A DNA stretch of 64,000 bases from a virus: IMG/VR virus record IMGVR_UViG_3300032265_001591, positions 1-64,000 of that record. One strand, given 5' to 3'. Each line of letters starts with the position of its first letter. Positions within the stretch are counted from its first letter, which is position 1. Under the pieces are notes generated by a model. It saw only the letters and a list, made by a program, of their open reading frames with translations. It ran no database searches and had not been told where the DNA came from. Shown in pieces: positions 29,068-37,788 of the stretch. The position numbers were made by a program, and so were the translations under genes.

Positions 29068-29718
29068 ATGAAAATAAAATTAATTACTTTTCTTACATCA
29101 CTTCTATGCTTAAATGTATATGCAACTGAGTGCAATCAGTTCTTTCCTAATGGTAAAGAAATTGTCATTCCCGGAACTACTGCGCTATGTAATAGCTTCT
29201 TTGTAGTGCTGTTTGATACTAAACATGAAGCTCCTATGGTTTCAGCTGAGATTACACAACCTAAAGATCAGCGTGCTAATCGCACAAATGATTTTCATGG
29301 TGATTCGCGGTTAAAGAATGATTCACCTCTTCCAAGTGATTATGATAATTCTGGATTTGATCGTGGTCACATGACACCTGCTGCTGATGCATCAACTCCA
29401 AAGCAAATGAGTGAAACGTTTCTCATGACAAATATGACTCCACAGGCTCCTAAATTGAATCGGGTTGCATGGAGATTGATGGAAGAAAAAGTTCGTGGAA
29501 TGGATAGCCAGTATATTGTAACTGGTGCAATTTATAAGTATCCTGCTAAGACAATTGGTAAGCATAATGTTCCAGTGCCAGTTTCTTACTATAAAGTAGT
29601 TTATCTTAAAGATGGTAAGAAAGTTGCATTTAATGCTACGAATTTAAATGAAGCAGATGTAACTGAGATTTCTTTTGAACATCTACAAGAAATGTTGGAG
29701 TATAAACTTCCAAATTGA
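29068..29718 (+). CDS. DNA/RNA non-specific endonuclease with signal peptide (NucA family)
   Basis: 216 aa. An N-terminal signal (MKIKLITFLTSLLCLNVYA) suggests export to the periplasm. GFDRGHMTPAAD (about residues 97-108) contains the catalytic DRGH, and TNMTPQAPKLNRVAW supplies the metal-ligand Asn. Degrades DNA and RNA. A periplasmic nuclease could destroy incoming competitor DNA or salvage nucleotides. Start 29068 preferred to an in-frame codon overlapping the previous gene. Confidence 0.85.
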   Translation: MKIKLITFLTSLLCLNVYATECNQFFPNGKEIVIPGTTALCNSFFVVLFDTKHEAPMVSAEITQPKDQRANRTNDFHGDSRLKNDSPLPSDYDNSGFDRGHMTPAADASTPKQMSETFLMTNMTPQAPKLNRVAWRLMEEKVRGMDSQYIVTGAIYKYPAKTIGKHNVPVPVSYYKVVYLKDGKKVAFNATNLNEADVTEISFEHLQEMLEYKLPN

Positions 29719-29730
29719 TGAGGTTTTGAT

Positions 29731-29913
29731 ATGAAAAGATTTATAATAAAAGACTCGCCTTCTCATGTGTTTGAAGATGATGTAGATTATTCTATTCCTT
29801 CACATTCTGATTTAACACAGGTATGCGAAGCGTTTACTTTTTTTCTAAAAGCGTGTGGCTATAATCTCGATGGACAATATGTAACAATTGATTTTCACGA
29901 TGACTTAAAATGA
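29731..29913 (+). CDS. Small acidic protein, unknown
   Basis: 60 aa, acidic, one Cys pair. Overlaps the next gene by 4 bases (ATGA). Function unknown. Confidence 0.55.
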   Translation: MKRFIIKDSPSHVFEDDVDYSIPSHSDLTQVCEAFTFFLKACGYNLDGQYVTIDFHDDLK

Positions 29914-30632
29914 AAACTTATATTTTTGATGTAGATGGTGTATTGGCTTTACCCAATCAGCCAATTGAACCTCATTTTATGAGAATGTTTGAACACTGGA
30001 TGCTTAAGAAAGACGTATATATTTGCACGAATAACACTTATCAAAACATTATGCCTAGGCTTGGACGTAGGATTATTGATAATTGTCAAGCTGTATTCAC
30101 CAGTGGTGGTAACTCTATATGGAAAGAAAATAAAGAACATGTGGTGAGCAATTGGCGGCCATCATATGAATTAATTTCTTTTCTTGAATCTCTTCTAAAG
30201 ATGTCGGATCTTAAGACAAGATCTGGACCGAATATTGAATATCGTACAGGAATGATTAGTTTTTCTTTAGTTGGAAAGACAGCATCAGAAGATGAGATTA
30301 AGAGATATCAGCAATGGGATAAGATTTCAAAAGAAAAGAAAACTTTTGCCGAAAGCATTAAGAAAGCTTTTCCAAATTTAGGCATATGCTTCGGTAGTGA
30401 TACATCTATTGACATCAGTGAATCATGTTACGATAAAGCAAACATTTATAATTTTCTTAAGTTTAAAACAAATGTTACTTCAGTGTATCATTCAGTATAT
30501 GGTAATAACAAAGACACACAAGAACGTATAAAAAACATAACTGAACAAGCTATGTCAATTAATAAAAAAGCAGTATATAATACTATTATTAGCAATAGTC
30601 CTGAAGATACACAAAAATATTTGAGATTGTAA
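29910..30632 (+). CDS. HAD-superfamily protein resembling eukaryotic-type phosphomannomutase
   Basis: 240 aa. IFDVDGVLAL gives the HAD D-x-D nucleophile motif at residues 6-8; GGNSIW, IEYRTGMISFSLVGKTAS (about 110-128) and WDKISKEKKTFAE follow the order of phosphomannomutase PMM1/PMM2 cap-domain motifs. It would interconvert mannose 1- and 6-phosphate for sugar-nucleotide supply, fitting the glycosyltransferase nearby. Fructose 6-phosphate from the RuMP enzymes is two steps from mannose 1-phosphate. A HAD phosphatase is the alternative. Confidence 0.65.
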   Translation: MKTYIFDVDGVLALPNQPIEPHFMRMFEHWMLKKDVYICTNNTYQNIMPRLGRRIIDNCQAVFTSGGNSIWKENKEHVVSNWRPSYELISFLESLLKMSDLKTRSGPNIEYRTGMISFSLVGKTASEDEIKRYQQWDKISKEKKTFAESIKKAFPNLGICFGSDTSIDISESCYDKANIYNFLKFKTNVTSVYHSVYGNNKDTQERIKNITEQAMSINKKAVYNTIISNSPEDTQKYLRL

Positions 30633-30634
30633 TT

Positions 30635-31042
30635 ATGATGATATTTATGAATTCTTCTTCCAAAAAGAAGAAAACAAAATTGACTAAAGCAAAACAAAAA
30701 GTTCTTGATGACTATAACGCTTGGAGAAAACAGAATAAATTACCTGCTGTTTCTTCTTTGAATGCTGAAAAGATCTCAAGCTCTTTTCAAGAGTATAAGC
30801 CTAAGGTATCACATGCTCGTAGTACTTCTCATATCAAATCACTTGAGAGCACTGCACCAGCTGTATGCGCGCGGAACTCTATCATGGATAGAACGTCTCT
30901 TGATAAAGAACCTGAACATGTTCGCGAACAGATCATTGCTAAGAGCAAAAGAATTGCACTGATGTATAACAAAGGTGCATATCAATACATTAGCGATGAA
31001 ATTGATATCACTACAATTGGAACCCGCAATAGAAGAATGTAG
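30635..31042 (+). CDS. Conserved phage protein, unknown function
   Basis: 135 aa (or slightly shorter, from the second Met). Basic N-terminus (SSSKKKKTKLTKAKQKV), a YNAWRKQNKLP motif and a conserved C-terminus NKGAYQYISDEIDITTIG, a combination found across many tailed phages. Function unknown. Confidence 0.6.
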   Translation: MMIFMNSSSKKKKTKLTKAKQKVLDDYNAWRKQNKLPAVSSLNAEKISSSFQEYKPKVSHARSTSHIKSLESTAPAVCARNSIMDRTSLDKEPEHVREQIIAKSKRIALMYNKGAYQYISDEIDITTIGTRNRRM

Positions 31043-31071
31043 TGTACATTATTTCCATATAGTATTACTAT
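31043..31071 (+). promoter_or_regulatory. Early-type promoter (TGTACA-17-TACTAT) with hairpin over the -10
   Basis: TGTACA 31043-31048 and TACTAT 31066-31071. CCATATAG-TATTA-CTATATGG (31055-31075) is a perfect inverted repeat covering spacer and -10, a possible operator for the downstream HTH protein. Confidence 0.55.
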
Positions 31072-31131
31072 ATGGTTATGGGTGCTAGTGACCTACACTA
31101 AAAATTTGTTAATTATTAATTGGAGATTATT

Positions 31132-31368
31132 ATGACTAAGACCGAAAAGCTTCTTGATGCATTTAAGAATGGCACTCGACTGACGAGCAAGCAGATTTCT
31201 GCACGCTTTGGTCTAAAGAACCCAACTGCAGCGATCACCGCTCTACGCCAGGAAGGTTATGCTATTCACTTCAATAAGCGTAAGACTATGGCTTCGTACT
31301 TCAAGCTTGGTACGCCAAGCCGAGCAGTAGTTGCTGCTGGGTATAAGGCTCTAGCGCATAACGGCTAA
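31132..31368 (+). CDS. Small helix-turn-helix DNA-binding protein
   Basis: 78 aa. LTSKQISARFGLKNPTAAIT (about residues 17-36) is a helix-turn-helix, followed by LRQEGYAIHF and LGTPSRAVVAAGYKAL, as in a small winged-helix family of phages. ATG 31132 follows TGGAGATTATT. An inverted repeat lies on its promoter, so self-regulation is possible. Followed by a clear terminator. Confidence 0.7.
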   Translation: MTKTEKLLDAFKNGTRLTSKQISARFGLKNPTAAITALRQEGYAIHFNKRKTMASYFKLGTPSRAVVAAGYKALAHNG

Positions 31369-31381
31369 ACCTTGAATAAGA

Positions 31382-31411
31382 AGAAGGGCCCTTGTGGCCC
31401 TTCTCTCTTTT
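31382..31411 (+). terminator. Rho-independent terminator
   Basis: AGAAGGGCC-CTTGT-GGCCCTTCT, 9-bp perfect stem, followed by CTCTTTT. Confidence 0.85.
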
Positions 31412-31421
31412 GGAGATTATT

Positions 31422-31676
31422 ATGATTACTCGTCAAGAACTTTCAGATCTTCTACACAATCACATGATGAAGATTTGCTTTATGAAAAAAGATGAGACTC
31501 AGCGTGAAATGCTGTGTACTCTACAAAAAGATCTTCTTCCTTTAGTTGAGGAAACCACAGAAGAAGTAACTAACAAACCTATCAATGAAACGTTGATTCC
31601 CGTTTGGGATGTGATTAATAATGGTTGGCGTTCTATCATTATAGATAGAATATACCATTATGAAATTGTGGAGTAA
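31422..31676 (+). CDS. Small protein, unknown
   Basis: 84 aa. ATG 31422 follows TGGAGATTATT, the same leader as the HTH gene. Helical N-terminal half, acidic centre (LVEETTEEV). No family recognised. Confidence 0.55.
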   Translation: MITRQELSDLLHNHMMKICFMKKDETQREMLCTLQKDLLPLVEETTEEVTNKPINETLIPVWDVINNGWRSIIIDRIYHYEIVE

Positions 31677-31679
31677 ATT

Positions 31680-32621
31680 ATGCCTATTGCTATTGATGAA
31701 TTATCCAAGAATGCTCTTGGTGGAACCGAGAGAATGAAGTATGCTCTAGCAGAAAAGCTAGATCAGACTATCTTAGATAAATTTCAAATCATTTGTTCCA
31801 GGGTTAGAGACATTGATCCTAAGCTCATCCCTATCTACTGGCTTCATGATCTTCCTGGTGACCCAGAATCAAACCACTTAGCACAAGGTGGTTACACCAA
31901 GTTTGAACGTCTTGTATTTGTTTCTAATTGGCAGATGCAAAACTATCTAAATCACTATAGGATTCCTTGGTATAAATCTTGTGTTATTCAGAACGCAATT
32001 GAGCCTATTCCTTTTGTTGAAAAATCAAAAGAAAAAATTAAACTCATTTATCATACAACGCCACATCGTGGATTGAACATTGTTGTTCCTGTATTTGCTA
32101 AGCTTGCAGAAAAGTACGATAACATTGAATTGGATGTATTCTCATCATTTAAAATTTATGGATGGGAAGAACGTGATGAACCCTTTAAACAATTATTTGA
32201 CTTCTGTGAAAATCACCCTAAAATAAACTATCATGGGTTCCAACCAAATGAAGTGGTGCGAAAAGCTTTACAAGAAGCTCACATCTTTGCTTATCCATCA
32301 ATTTGGCTTGAGACTTCATGCATTGCTCTACTTGAAGCAATGAGCGCTGGTTGCTTATGTGTACATCCTAATTATGGTGCACTCTATGAAACAGCAGCAA
32401 ACCTTACTTGGATGTATCAATATCAAGAAGATCCTAGGGATCATACTAATACATTCTATAATATGCTTGATGTAGCAATTCAAAAAGTTCAAAGTGATAG
32501 TGTTCAATTGTCTTTAGAATCAACTAAGAACTATGTTGATACTCTTTACAATTGGGACCGCCGAGTTGCTGAATGGAATACTTTACTCACTTCAATCTTA
32601 ATTAAGAAGAAACTTATCTAA
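31680..32621 (+). CDS. GT-B glycosyltransferase (GT4-like)
   Basis: 313 aa. LGGTERMKYALAEKL near the start is the donor/acceptor loop, and HIFAYPSIWLETSCIALLEA followed by MSAGCLCV is the E-x7-E signature of GT4 enzymes. Transfers a sugar from a nucleotide donor. The target could be phage DNA, a virion protein or a host glycan. Overlaps the next start (TAATG). Confidence 0.8.
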   Translation: MPIAIDELSKNALGGTERMKYALAEKLDQTILDKFQIICSRVRDIDPKLIPIYWLHDLPGDPESNHLAQGGYTKFERLVFVSNWQMQNYLNHYRIPWYKSCVIQNAIEPIPFVEKSKEKIKLIYHTTPHRGLNIVVPVFAKLAEKYDNIELDVFSSFKIYGWEERDEPFKQLFDFCENHPKINYHGFQPNEVVRKALQEAHIFAYPSIWLETSCIALLEAMSAGCLCVHPNYGALYETAANLTWMYQYQEDPRDHTNTFYNMLDVAIQKVQSDSVQLSLESTKNYVDTLYNWDRRVAEWNTLLTSILIKKKLI

Positions 32622-33748
32622 TGAGCGTTAATAAACTTGCTGATAAATTGATCGCTAAAAAGTTTTGGGGTGACGAACCAATTCATAAAAAAGTAATCAC
32701 ATCTAAAATTGATGATATGCTTTGCAAAATGTTAAATTGGTACAATATCATGTCTGATGAAAAAGACAAAGATAGATGGCTAATTGAATACATGAAAAAT
32801 AATGGTTACAGTAAGACTGATATTTTAAATATCATGAATCTTAATGCTTTAGGTTCAGTTTGCAAAAATTCAGCAAGTGTTTTGGCGCGGATTGAATCCA
32901 ATGGTGCTACTTTTGATGGTGAAATAAAAGGAATCGTTGCTTCTAAAATTAGACAAGCTTTGTCTTATAATCAAAAAGAAATAAAAGAAGATATTACTAG
33001 TGCAAAAGTAGTATCTATCCAAGATAGAATCAAAGCATTAGCAGAACCACACATTGTGCATATCGATGAGGAGATTCATTCATGGTATTATGAACGTAAG
33101 ACTAAAATTGTTTTCTCTTTGTATACGTATCTTCAGCGCAATCAGCTTAATGCACAGATCTGTAATCATATCAAAACATTGATTTCTAAGATTCATGATG
33201 AACACGCTGAAATGCTGCAAGGTGAAGATGAACAATTGAATGAAGCATATGCTTACCTTCCTAATACTTCAAAGAAAGCTATTATGAAGCAATTAACTGC
33301 TTGTATGGAAGATATTGCTCGATTTGTTGGTAATGCTAAAGCTTCTAAACCTAAGAAGCCGCGTAAAAAGAAAGAAGTAACTGCATCTAAACTAATAAAT
33401 AAACTAAACTATCAGAAAGAGTTTAATAAACTTAAGATCAAGTCTATTATGCCTGAATCTATTATTGGTAGTCAGCAGTTATGGTTATATAACACTAAGT
33501 ATGATCAACTGATCATGTTAAACGCCATTAGTCCAACCGGATTAAGCGTTAAAGGTTCAACTATTATAGACTTTGATCCAGATGCTTCTATTAAAAAGAA
33601 AGTTAGGAAACCAGAAGATACAATTCAAAAAGTTCTTAGTGGAGGAAAGCAAGTTCTAATTAAACTCATGTCAACCTTAACTACTAAACCTATTGAAGTT
33701 AATGGCCGAATTAATAATGATACTATCATCCTTAGAGCCATTAAATAG
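32621..33748 (+). CDS. Conserved T4-like phage protein, unknown function
   Basis: 375 aa. Helical, with NEAYAYLPNTSKKAIMKQLT, a basic linker (KASKPKKPRKKKEV) and a beta-rich C-terminus (LWLYNTKYDQLIMLNAIS). The linker plus domains match a large conserved uncharacterised protein of T4-like phages of aquatic hosts. Function unknown; DNA association is suggested by the linker. Confidence 0.6.
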   Translation: MSVNKLADKLIAKKFWGDEPIHKKVITSKIDDMLCKMLNWYNIMSDEKDKDRWLIEYMKNNGYSKTDILNIMNLNALGSVCKNSASVLARIESNGATFDGEIKGIVASKIRQALSYNQKEIKEDITSAKVVSIQDRIKALAEPHIVHIDEEIHSWYYERKTKIVFSLYTYLQRNQLNAQICNHIKTLISKIHDEHAEMLQGEDEQLNEAYAYLPNTSKKAIMKQLTACMEDIARFVGNAKASKPKKPRKKKEVTASKLINKLNYQKEFNKLKIKSIMPESIIGSQQLWLYNTKYDQLIMLNAISPTGLSVKGSTIIDFDPDASIKKKVRKPEDTIQKVLSGGKQVLIKLMSTLTTKPIEVNGRINNDTIILRAIK

Positions 33749-33756
33749 GAGCGTCT

Positions 33757-34143
33757 ATGTCAGTAATAAAAACAAAAAAAGCATCTGACAATGTCGTAAT
33801 ATTCCCTAAGTCAAAGGCTAATGTTCCCCCTATGACAATAGAGGAACTTAATGAAAAACTAAAATGTTCTAAGTTAGAAGTAGCAGAACACTTAGCAGAA
33901 GAATTAACACATGAAGTTGGAAGAATCATGTCTGATAATGGGTATATGATTACTCATGTTGCAGATCTTGCGTTCCTTCTTATTACTGTGAAAGCAGTTC
34001 TTCTAAGACATGAAAAAATATATCATCCAGTTCAAGATTTTATTGATGAGAATATTATCTTAACAGAAGGCGATGAAGACGAAGAAGACGAAGAAGACGA
34101 AGAAGACGAAGAAGACGAAGAAACAATTGACATTGAAACTTAA
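33757..34143 (+). CDS. Protein with long acidic tail
   Basis: 128 aa. The last 30 residues are almost all Asp/Glu, encoded by tandem GAAGAAGAC 9-mers (about 34075-34120). The body is helical. The promoter for RNase H overlaps its end. No family recognised. Confidence 0.6.
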   Translation: MSVIKTKKASDNVVIFPKSKANVPPMTIEELNEKLKCSKLEVAEHLAEELTHEVGRIMSDNGYMITHVADLAFLLITVKAVLLRHEKIYHPVQDFIDENIILTEGDEDEEDEEDEEDEEDEETIDIET

Positions 34144-34155
34144 ATAATATACTAT
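34127..34155 (+). promoter_or_regulatory. Promoter of RNase H gene (TTGACA-17-TACTAT)
   Basis: TTGACA 34127-34132 and TACTAT 34150-34155, 17 bp apart, 30 bp before the ATG. Confidence 0.6.
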
Positions 34156-34184
34156 TAGCATACATATACATTTTGGAGTAAACA

Positions 34185-35060
34185 ATGATTATCGTTGACT
34201 TGAATCAAGTCATGATTGCAAATATTATGGCGCTTTATGGCCGGCACATTGGCGAAACACCAATTGAATTGGATCTATTCCGATCCGCTACACTTAATAC
34301 TATCAGATCATTTAATAAGAAATTTTCTGGTCAGTTTGGAGAAATGGTCATTGCGGCCGATGGCAGACGTAGTTGGCGTAAAGACGTATTTCCATTCTAT
34401 AAAGCAAATCGTAAAAAGAGTCGTGACAAATCTGATGTAGATTGGACTCTTATCTTTAATAATCTTAATACTGTCCGTGAAGAACTTAAAGAGTTCTTTC
34501 CTTATCGAGTTATTCACCTAGATAGCGCTGAAGCTGATGATGTAATTGGTGTTCTTGTTACAGAACTGTCTAATAGAGTTGGATATAAAAAAGAAAATAT
34601 CTTAATTCTATCTGGTGATAAAGATTTTATTCAGCTTCAAGCATATAATTCTTCTGTTGCAGTCAAGCAATACGATCCCATAAATAAGAAATATATTGAT
34701 TGTTCTGATGCTAAACAGTTTATGAAAGAACATATCCTCAAAGGTGATGTAGGTGATGGTATCCCTAATTTTCTTTCTGCAGATAATAGTTTCGTAGATA
34801 ATGTTAGACAGAAACCAATTATGAAGAAAAATCTTAATGAATGGCTTCTTCTTCCAATAGAACAGTTTTGTAACGAAGAGATGCTTAGAAATTTTAAACG
34901 AAATGAAACGTTAATTGATTTAAGTAAAACGCCACAAATTATTCGTGAAAAAATTATTACTGAATATGAACAACAATCAGGAAAAGATAGATCCAAATTG
35001 TTTAATTACTTCATCAAGAATAAACTGAAAGTGTTGATGGAATCTATTAATGACTTTTAA
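34185..35060 (+). CDS. rnh: RNase H / 5'-3' exonuclease, T4 Rnh type
   Basis: 291 aa. Removes RNA primers from Okazaki fragments. Flap-nuclease motifs: IIVDLNQVM (first Asp), AADGRRSWRKDVFPFYKANR, DSAEADDVIGVL, LSGDKDFIQL and KGDVGDGIPNF. All acidic metal ligands are present. Full length compared with T4 Rnh (about 305 aa). Confidence 0.88.
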   Translation: MIIVDLNQVMIANIMALYGRHIGETPIELDLFRSATLNTIRSFNKKFSGQFGEMVIAADGRRSWRKDVFPFYKANRKKSRDKSDVDWTLIFNNLNTVREELKEFFPYRVIHLDSAEADDVIGVLVTELSNRVGYKKENILILSGDKDFIQLQAYNSSVAVKQYDPINKKYIDCSDAKQFMKEHILKGDVGDGIPNFLSADNSFVDNVRQKPIMKKNLNEWLLLPIEQFCNEEMLRNFKRNETLIDLSKTPQIIREKIITEYEQQSGKDRSKLFNYFIKNKLKVLMESINDF

Positions 35061-35069
35061 AGGTTAATC

Positions 35070-35510
35070 ATGCATAAATCACTATACCAAATTCTAAAAG
35101 AAATCTCTGAGCTTAAGACCAATAAAGAAAAAATTGAAGCTCTAAGAACCAATCGATACGCAGAAGCTTTTAAGTGTATATTTCATTATACATATCATTC
35201 TCAGATTAAATGGCTTTTACCGGAAGGTGATGCACCATATAAGCCATGTGAATTTTTAGATGCTGAAGGGCGATTGCTTATTGAACTTAGAAAGCTATAT
35301 CTTTTTATAGAAGGCGGTAATCCAAATTTAGTTCAAGCTAGACGAGAATTTCTTTTCATTCAAACATTAGAAAGCGTTTATCCAAAAGATGCTGAACTTT
35401 TGATTTCTATGAAAGATAGAAAATTACCATTTAAAGGTCTTAATAAGAAGCTTGTTGTGCAGGCTTTTCCAGAACTAGATTTAGGAACACAGGAGGAAGT
35501 AGAAGTATAA
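35070..35510 (+). CDS. Conserved T4-like phage protein (DUF6433-like)
   Basis: 146 aa. LYQILKEISELKTNKEKIEA and LPEGDAPYKP form a recognisable pattern of a conserved family of T4-like phages (DUF6433 by recollection). Lies between RNase H and a small basic gene, so a replication or late-transcription role is possible but unproven. Confidence 0.6.
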   Translation: MHKSLYQILKEISELKTNKEKIEALRTNRYAEAFKCIFHYTYHSQIKWLLPEGDAPYKPCEFLDAEGRLLIELRKLYLFIEGGNPNLVQARREFLFIQTLESVYPKDAELLISMKDRKLPFKGLNKKLVVQAFPELDLGTQEEVEV

Positions 35511-35511
35511 T

Positions 35512-35682
35512 ATGAGCAAATCATATAAAGAACAACGGCGTGATCGTGAGTATGATCCTCTCGAACGTGCTTCTAAACAGAAAAAAATGCCAAAAATTAA
35601 GCAAAGAAAAGAAAAATTATTTAATAATGCTTTGAGATCAACAAATTTACCAGAATTAATTAAGTATTCTGAGGAAGAATAA
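35512..35682 (+). CDS. Small basic protein, unknown
   Basis: 56 aa, very basic (KSYKEQRRDREYDPLERASK). ATG 35512 follows the preceding stop by one base; its stop overlaps the next start (TAATG). Tight operon position supports it. Confidence 0.6.
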   Translation: MSKSYKEQRRDREYDPLERASKQKKMPKIKQRKEKLFNNALRSTNLPELIKYSEEE

Positions 35683-35918
35683 TGCCAACCTATACATTTC
35701 GTAATAGTGAGACTGAAGAATTGTTTGAACAATTTTTTAGTTCGTATGCAAAAAAGGATGAGTTTCTTGTGCAAAATCCACAACTACAACAAGTACTCCA
35801 GCCGGTTGCATTTGGAGATTCAATACGGATGGGGCTGAGGAAACCCGATGATGCGTTCAGAGATAAACTCAAAGACATTAAACGAGCACATAGACATAGC
35901 ACAGTCAACACATTCTAA
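35682..35918 (+). CDS. FmdB-like conserved T4-like phage protein
   Basis: 78 aa. MPTYTFRNSETEELFEQFF start and IRMGLRKPDDAFRDKLKDIK end match a conserved family of T4-like phages related to FmdB regulatory proteins, but the zinc-ribbon Cys residues are absent. Overlaps phoH by about 70 bases. Confidence 0.65.
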   Translation: MPTYTFRNSETEELFEQFFSSYAKKDEFLVQNPQLQQVLQPVAFGDSIRMGLRKPDDAFRDKLKDIKRAHRHSTVNTF

Positions 35919-36645
35919 TAAATCTGAAAAGAAAAAAAAGAAAAATCAATACACAAAAGATAATTCATCTTTAACTGTTCAAAAGCAAAGCTTATCTCTT
36001 AAACAAATTAAACCAATTACTGAGAATCAAAATATTGCTTTTTCAGATTGGAAAGAAGGTCAAAATTTACTTCTACATGGATTAGCCGGAACCGGTAAAT
36101 CGTATATTTCCTTATATCTTGCCTTAAAAGAACTATTCACCCAAGGTTCATATTATAAACATATTTTAATTGTCAGAAGTGTAGTACCTACTCGCGACAT
36201 GGGGTTTTTGCCTGGGTCTGTAAAAGATAAATCAAAAGTATATGAAGCCCCTTATCAAGGAATATGTACTGATTTATTCGGTCGCGCAGATGCTTATGAA
36301 TTATTAAAAACTAAACATATAATAGACTTTACCACAACATCATTTATTCGTGGAAATACTTTTCATGATACTATCGTAATTGTAGATGAAGTTAACAACT
36401 TAACATTTCATGAACTTGATTCTGTCATTACACGATTAGGTGATAATTGTAGAATAATGTTATGTGGTGACTATAGACAATCAGATCTAATCTATCAAAA
36501 TGATAGAAATGGATTAATTACATTTATAGAAGTAATTCGTAAATTGAAAGGATTTTCACATATAGAATTTGGAATAGATGATATTGTTAGATCTGGTTTA
36601 GTTAAATCATATATAATTGCAAAACATGAACTTGGAATAACCTAA
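35848..36645 (+). CDS. phoH: PhoH-like ATPase
   Basis: 265 aa. Walker A LHGLAGTGKSYIS (about residues 75-87), Walker B VIVDEVNN, and CGDYRQSD follow the PhoH pattern; a basic N-terminal extension (SEKKKKKNQY) precedes. PhoH proteins are RNA-helicase/nuclease-type ATPases, widespread in aquatic phages. The start is read as ATG 35848 (or 35851) after GAGGAAA, giving a long overlap with the previous gene. Confidence 0.85.
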   Translation: MMRSEINSKTLNEHIDIAQSTHSNKSEKKKKKNQYTKDNSSLTVQKQSLSLKQIKPITENQNIAFSDWKEGQNLLLHGLAGTGKSYISLYLALKELFTQGSYYKHILIVRSVVPTRDMGFLPGSVKDKSKVYEAPYQGICTDLFGRADAYELLKTKHIIDFTTTSFIRGNTFHDTIVIVDEVNNLTFHELDSVITRLGDNCRIMLCGDYRQSDLIYQNDRNGLITFIEVIRKLKGFSHIEFGIDDIVRSGLVKSYIIAKHELGIT

Positions 36646-36655
36646 GGACTTTGAC

Positions 36656-37336
36656 TTGTTTAATAATATTCAAATTGAAAGAAAAACTTTCATTCGAGAA
36701 GACATTCAATTTACTGAATTAGAATCTTTTAATGAAGACGGCAAAAGATTTTACAAGACACCAACTGGTGAAAACTACCCATCAGTAACAACTGTATTGG
36801 GTAGTAGTCTTGATAAACGTAAATTGTTTGAATGGAGAAAGCGTGTAGGTGAAGCTGAAGCTCAAAAAATATCTACACGAGCTGCAAACAGAGGAACTCT
36901 ACTGCATTCAATGTGCGAAAAGTATATGTTAAATGATGAAACATTTTGTCAAAAGCAAATGCCATTGACTATTGACCTATTTAAGTCTATTCAAAAATAC
37001 ATTGATGCAGTAGAGGTTGTTTATGGGAACGAAATTCCTCTATATTCTCATGATCTAAAGACTGCAGGAAGATCTGATGTCTTTTGTCGGATTGGTGGAA
37101 AGAATGCAATTCTTGACTTCAAGACATCAAGTCGATTAAAGACCGAAGAAGATATCGAGAGTTATTTCTTGCAATGCACCACGTACTCTCTGATGATTCG
37201 AGAGTTAAAGCAAATCGAAGTTCCAAGGATTGTTATTCTTATTGCAGTAGAAAGTGAAAAGCCACAATACTTTATTAAGTCTACGTCTGATTATGAAGAA
37301 AAAGTGAGAAGCATATTCTATAACTATCATAGGTAG
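36656..37336 (+). CDS. PD-(D/E)XK exonuclease-like protein
   Basis: 226 aa. TTG start at 36656 after CTAAGGACT, since no ATG is available. SVTTVLGSS and RGTLLHSMCEKYM (RecB-type motif with His), then GRSDVFCRI, AILDFKTSSR and YFLQCTTYSLM (QxxxY) give the RecB/Cas4-like nuclease core. Likely DNA recombination or degradation. Confidence 0.8.
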   Translation: MFNNIQIERKTFIREDIQFTELESFNEDGKRFYKTPTGENYPSVTTVLGSSLDKRKLFEWRKRVGEAEAQKISTRAANRGTLLHSMCEKYMLNDETFCQKQMPLTIDLFKSIQKYIDAVEVVYGNEIPLYSHDLKTAGRSDVFCRIGGKNAILDFKTSSRLKTEEDIESYFLQCTTYSLMIRELKQIEVPRIVILIAVESEKPQYFIKSTSDYEEKVRSIFYNYHR

Positions 37337-37341
37337 CAACT

Positions 37342-37788
37342 ATGAATATACGTATCTATAAGTGCCCAGATCAAGAATTAAAGAAGCAAATTAAAGATTT
37401 ATGTATTCTAACTTTAGAAACATTAGTTACAAGCAAAAGAGTGCTTGACAATACATCAATTTCAATAAGACTTGATGATGAATTCTTATCTGATAAGAAT
37501 GCTTGGGGAATGTGCTGGTGGAATGATAAGAATGTTAATCCAAGAAAATTTTCAATAATTTTAAGTGAAAATCTTTGTCCAAGAGCATTCAAAAAAACAC
37601 TCATACATGAATTAATACATATAAAACAATACTTATTAAATGAAATGAAAGATTTTTCATCTGGTCAAGTGAAATGGAAATCAAAAATCTTTGAAGAATC
37701 AGAAGATATTAAAGTAATTTTGAAATTTCCTTGGGAAAAAGAAGCATACAAATTAAGTGAAAAATTGTACATTAAGCTATGTACCTAA
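37342..37788 (+). CDS. HExxH zinc metalloprotease-like protein (SprT-like)
   Basis: 148 aa. LIHELIHIKQYLL (about residues 91-103) has the HExxH zinc site in a helix; the surrounding strand pattern is SprT-like. Substrate unknown; SprT relatives digest DNA-protein cross-links, which formaldehyde produces, so a repair role in a methylotroph would fit but is inference. Confidence 0.65.
   Translation: MNIRIYKCPDQELKKQIKDLCILTLETLVTSKRVLDNTSISIRLDDEFLSDKNAWGMCWWNDKNVNPRKFSIILSENLCPRAFKKTLIHELIHIKQYLLNEMKDFSSGQVKWKSKIFEESEDIKVILKFPWEKEAYKLSEKLYIKLCT

Noticed and set aside
34075-34130. Tandem GAAGAAGAC repeats as a CRISPR or regulatory array
   Set aside because: They are in-frame codons of an acidic protein tail with no spacers.
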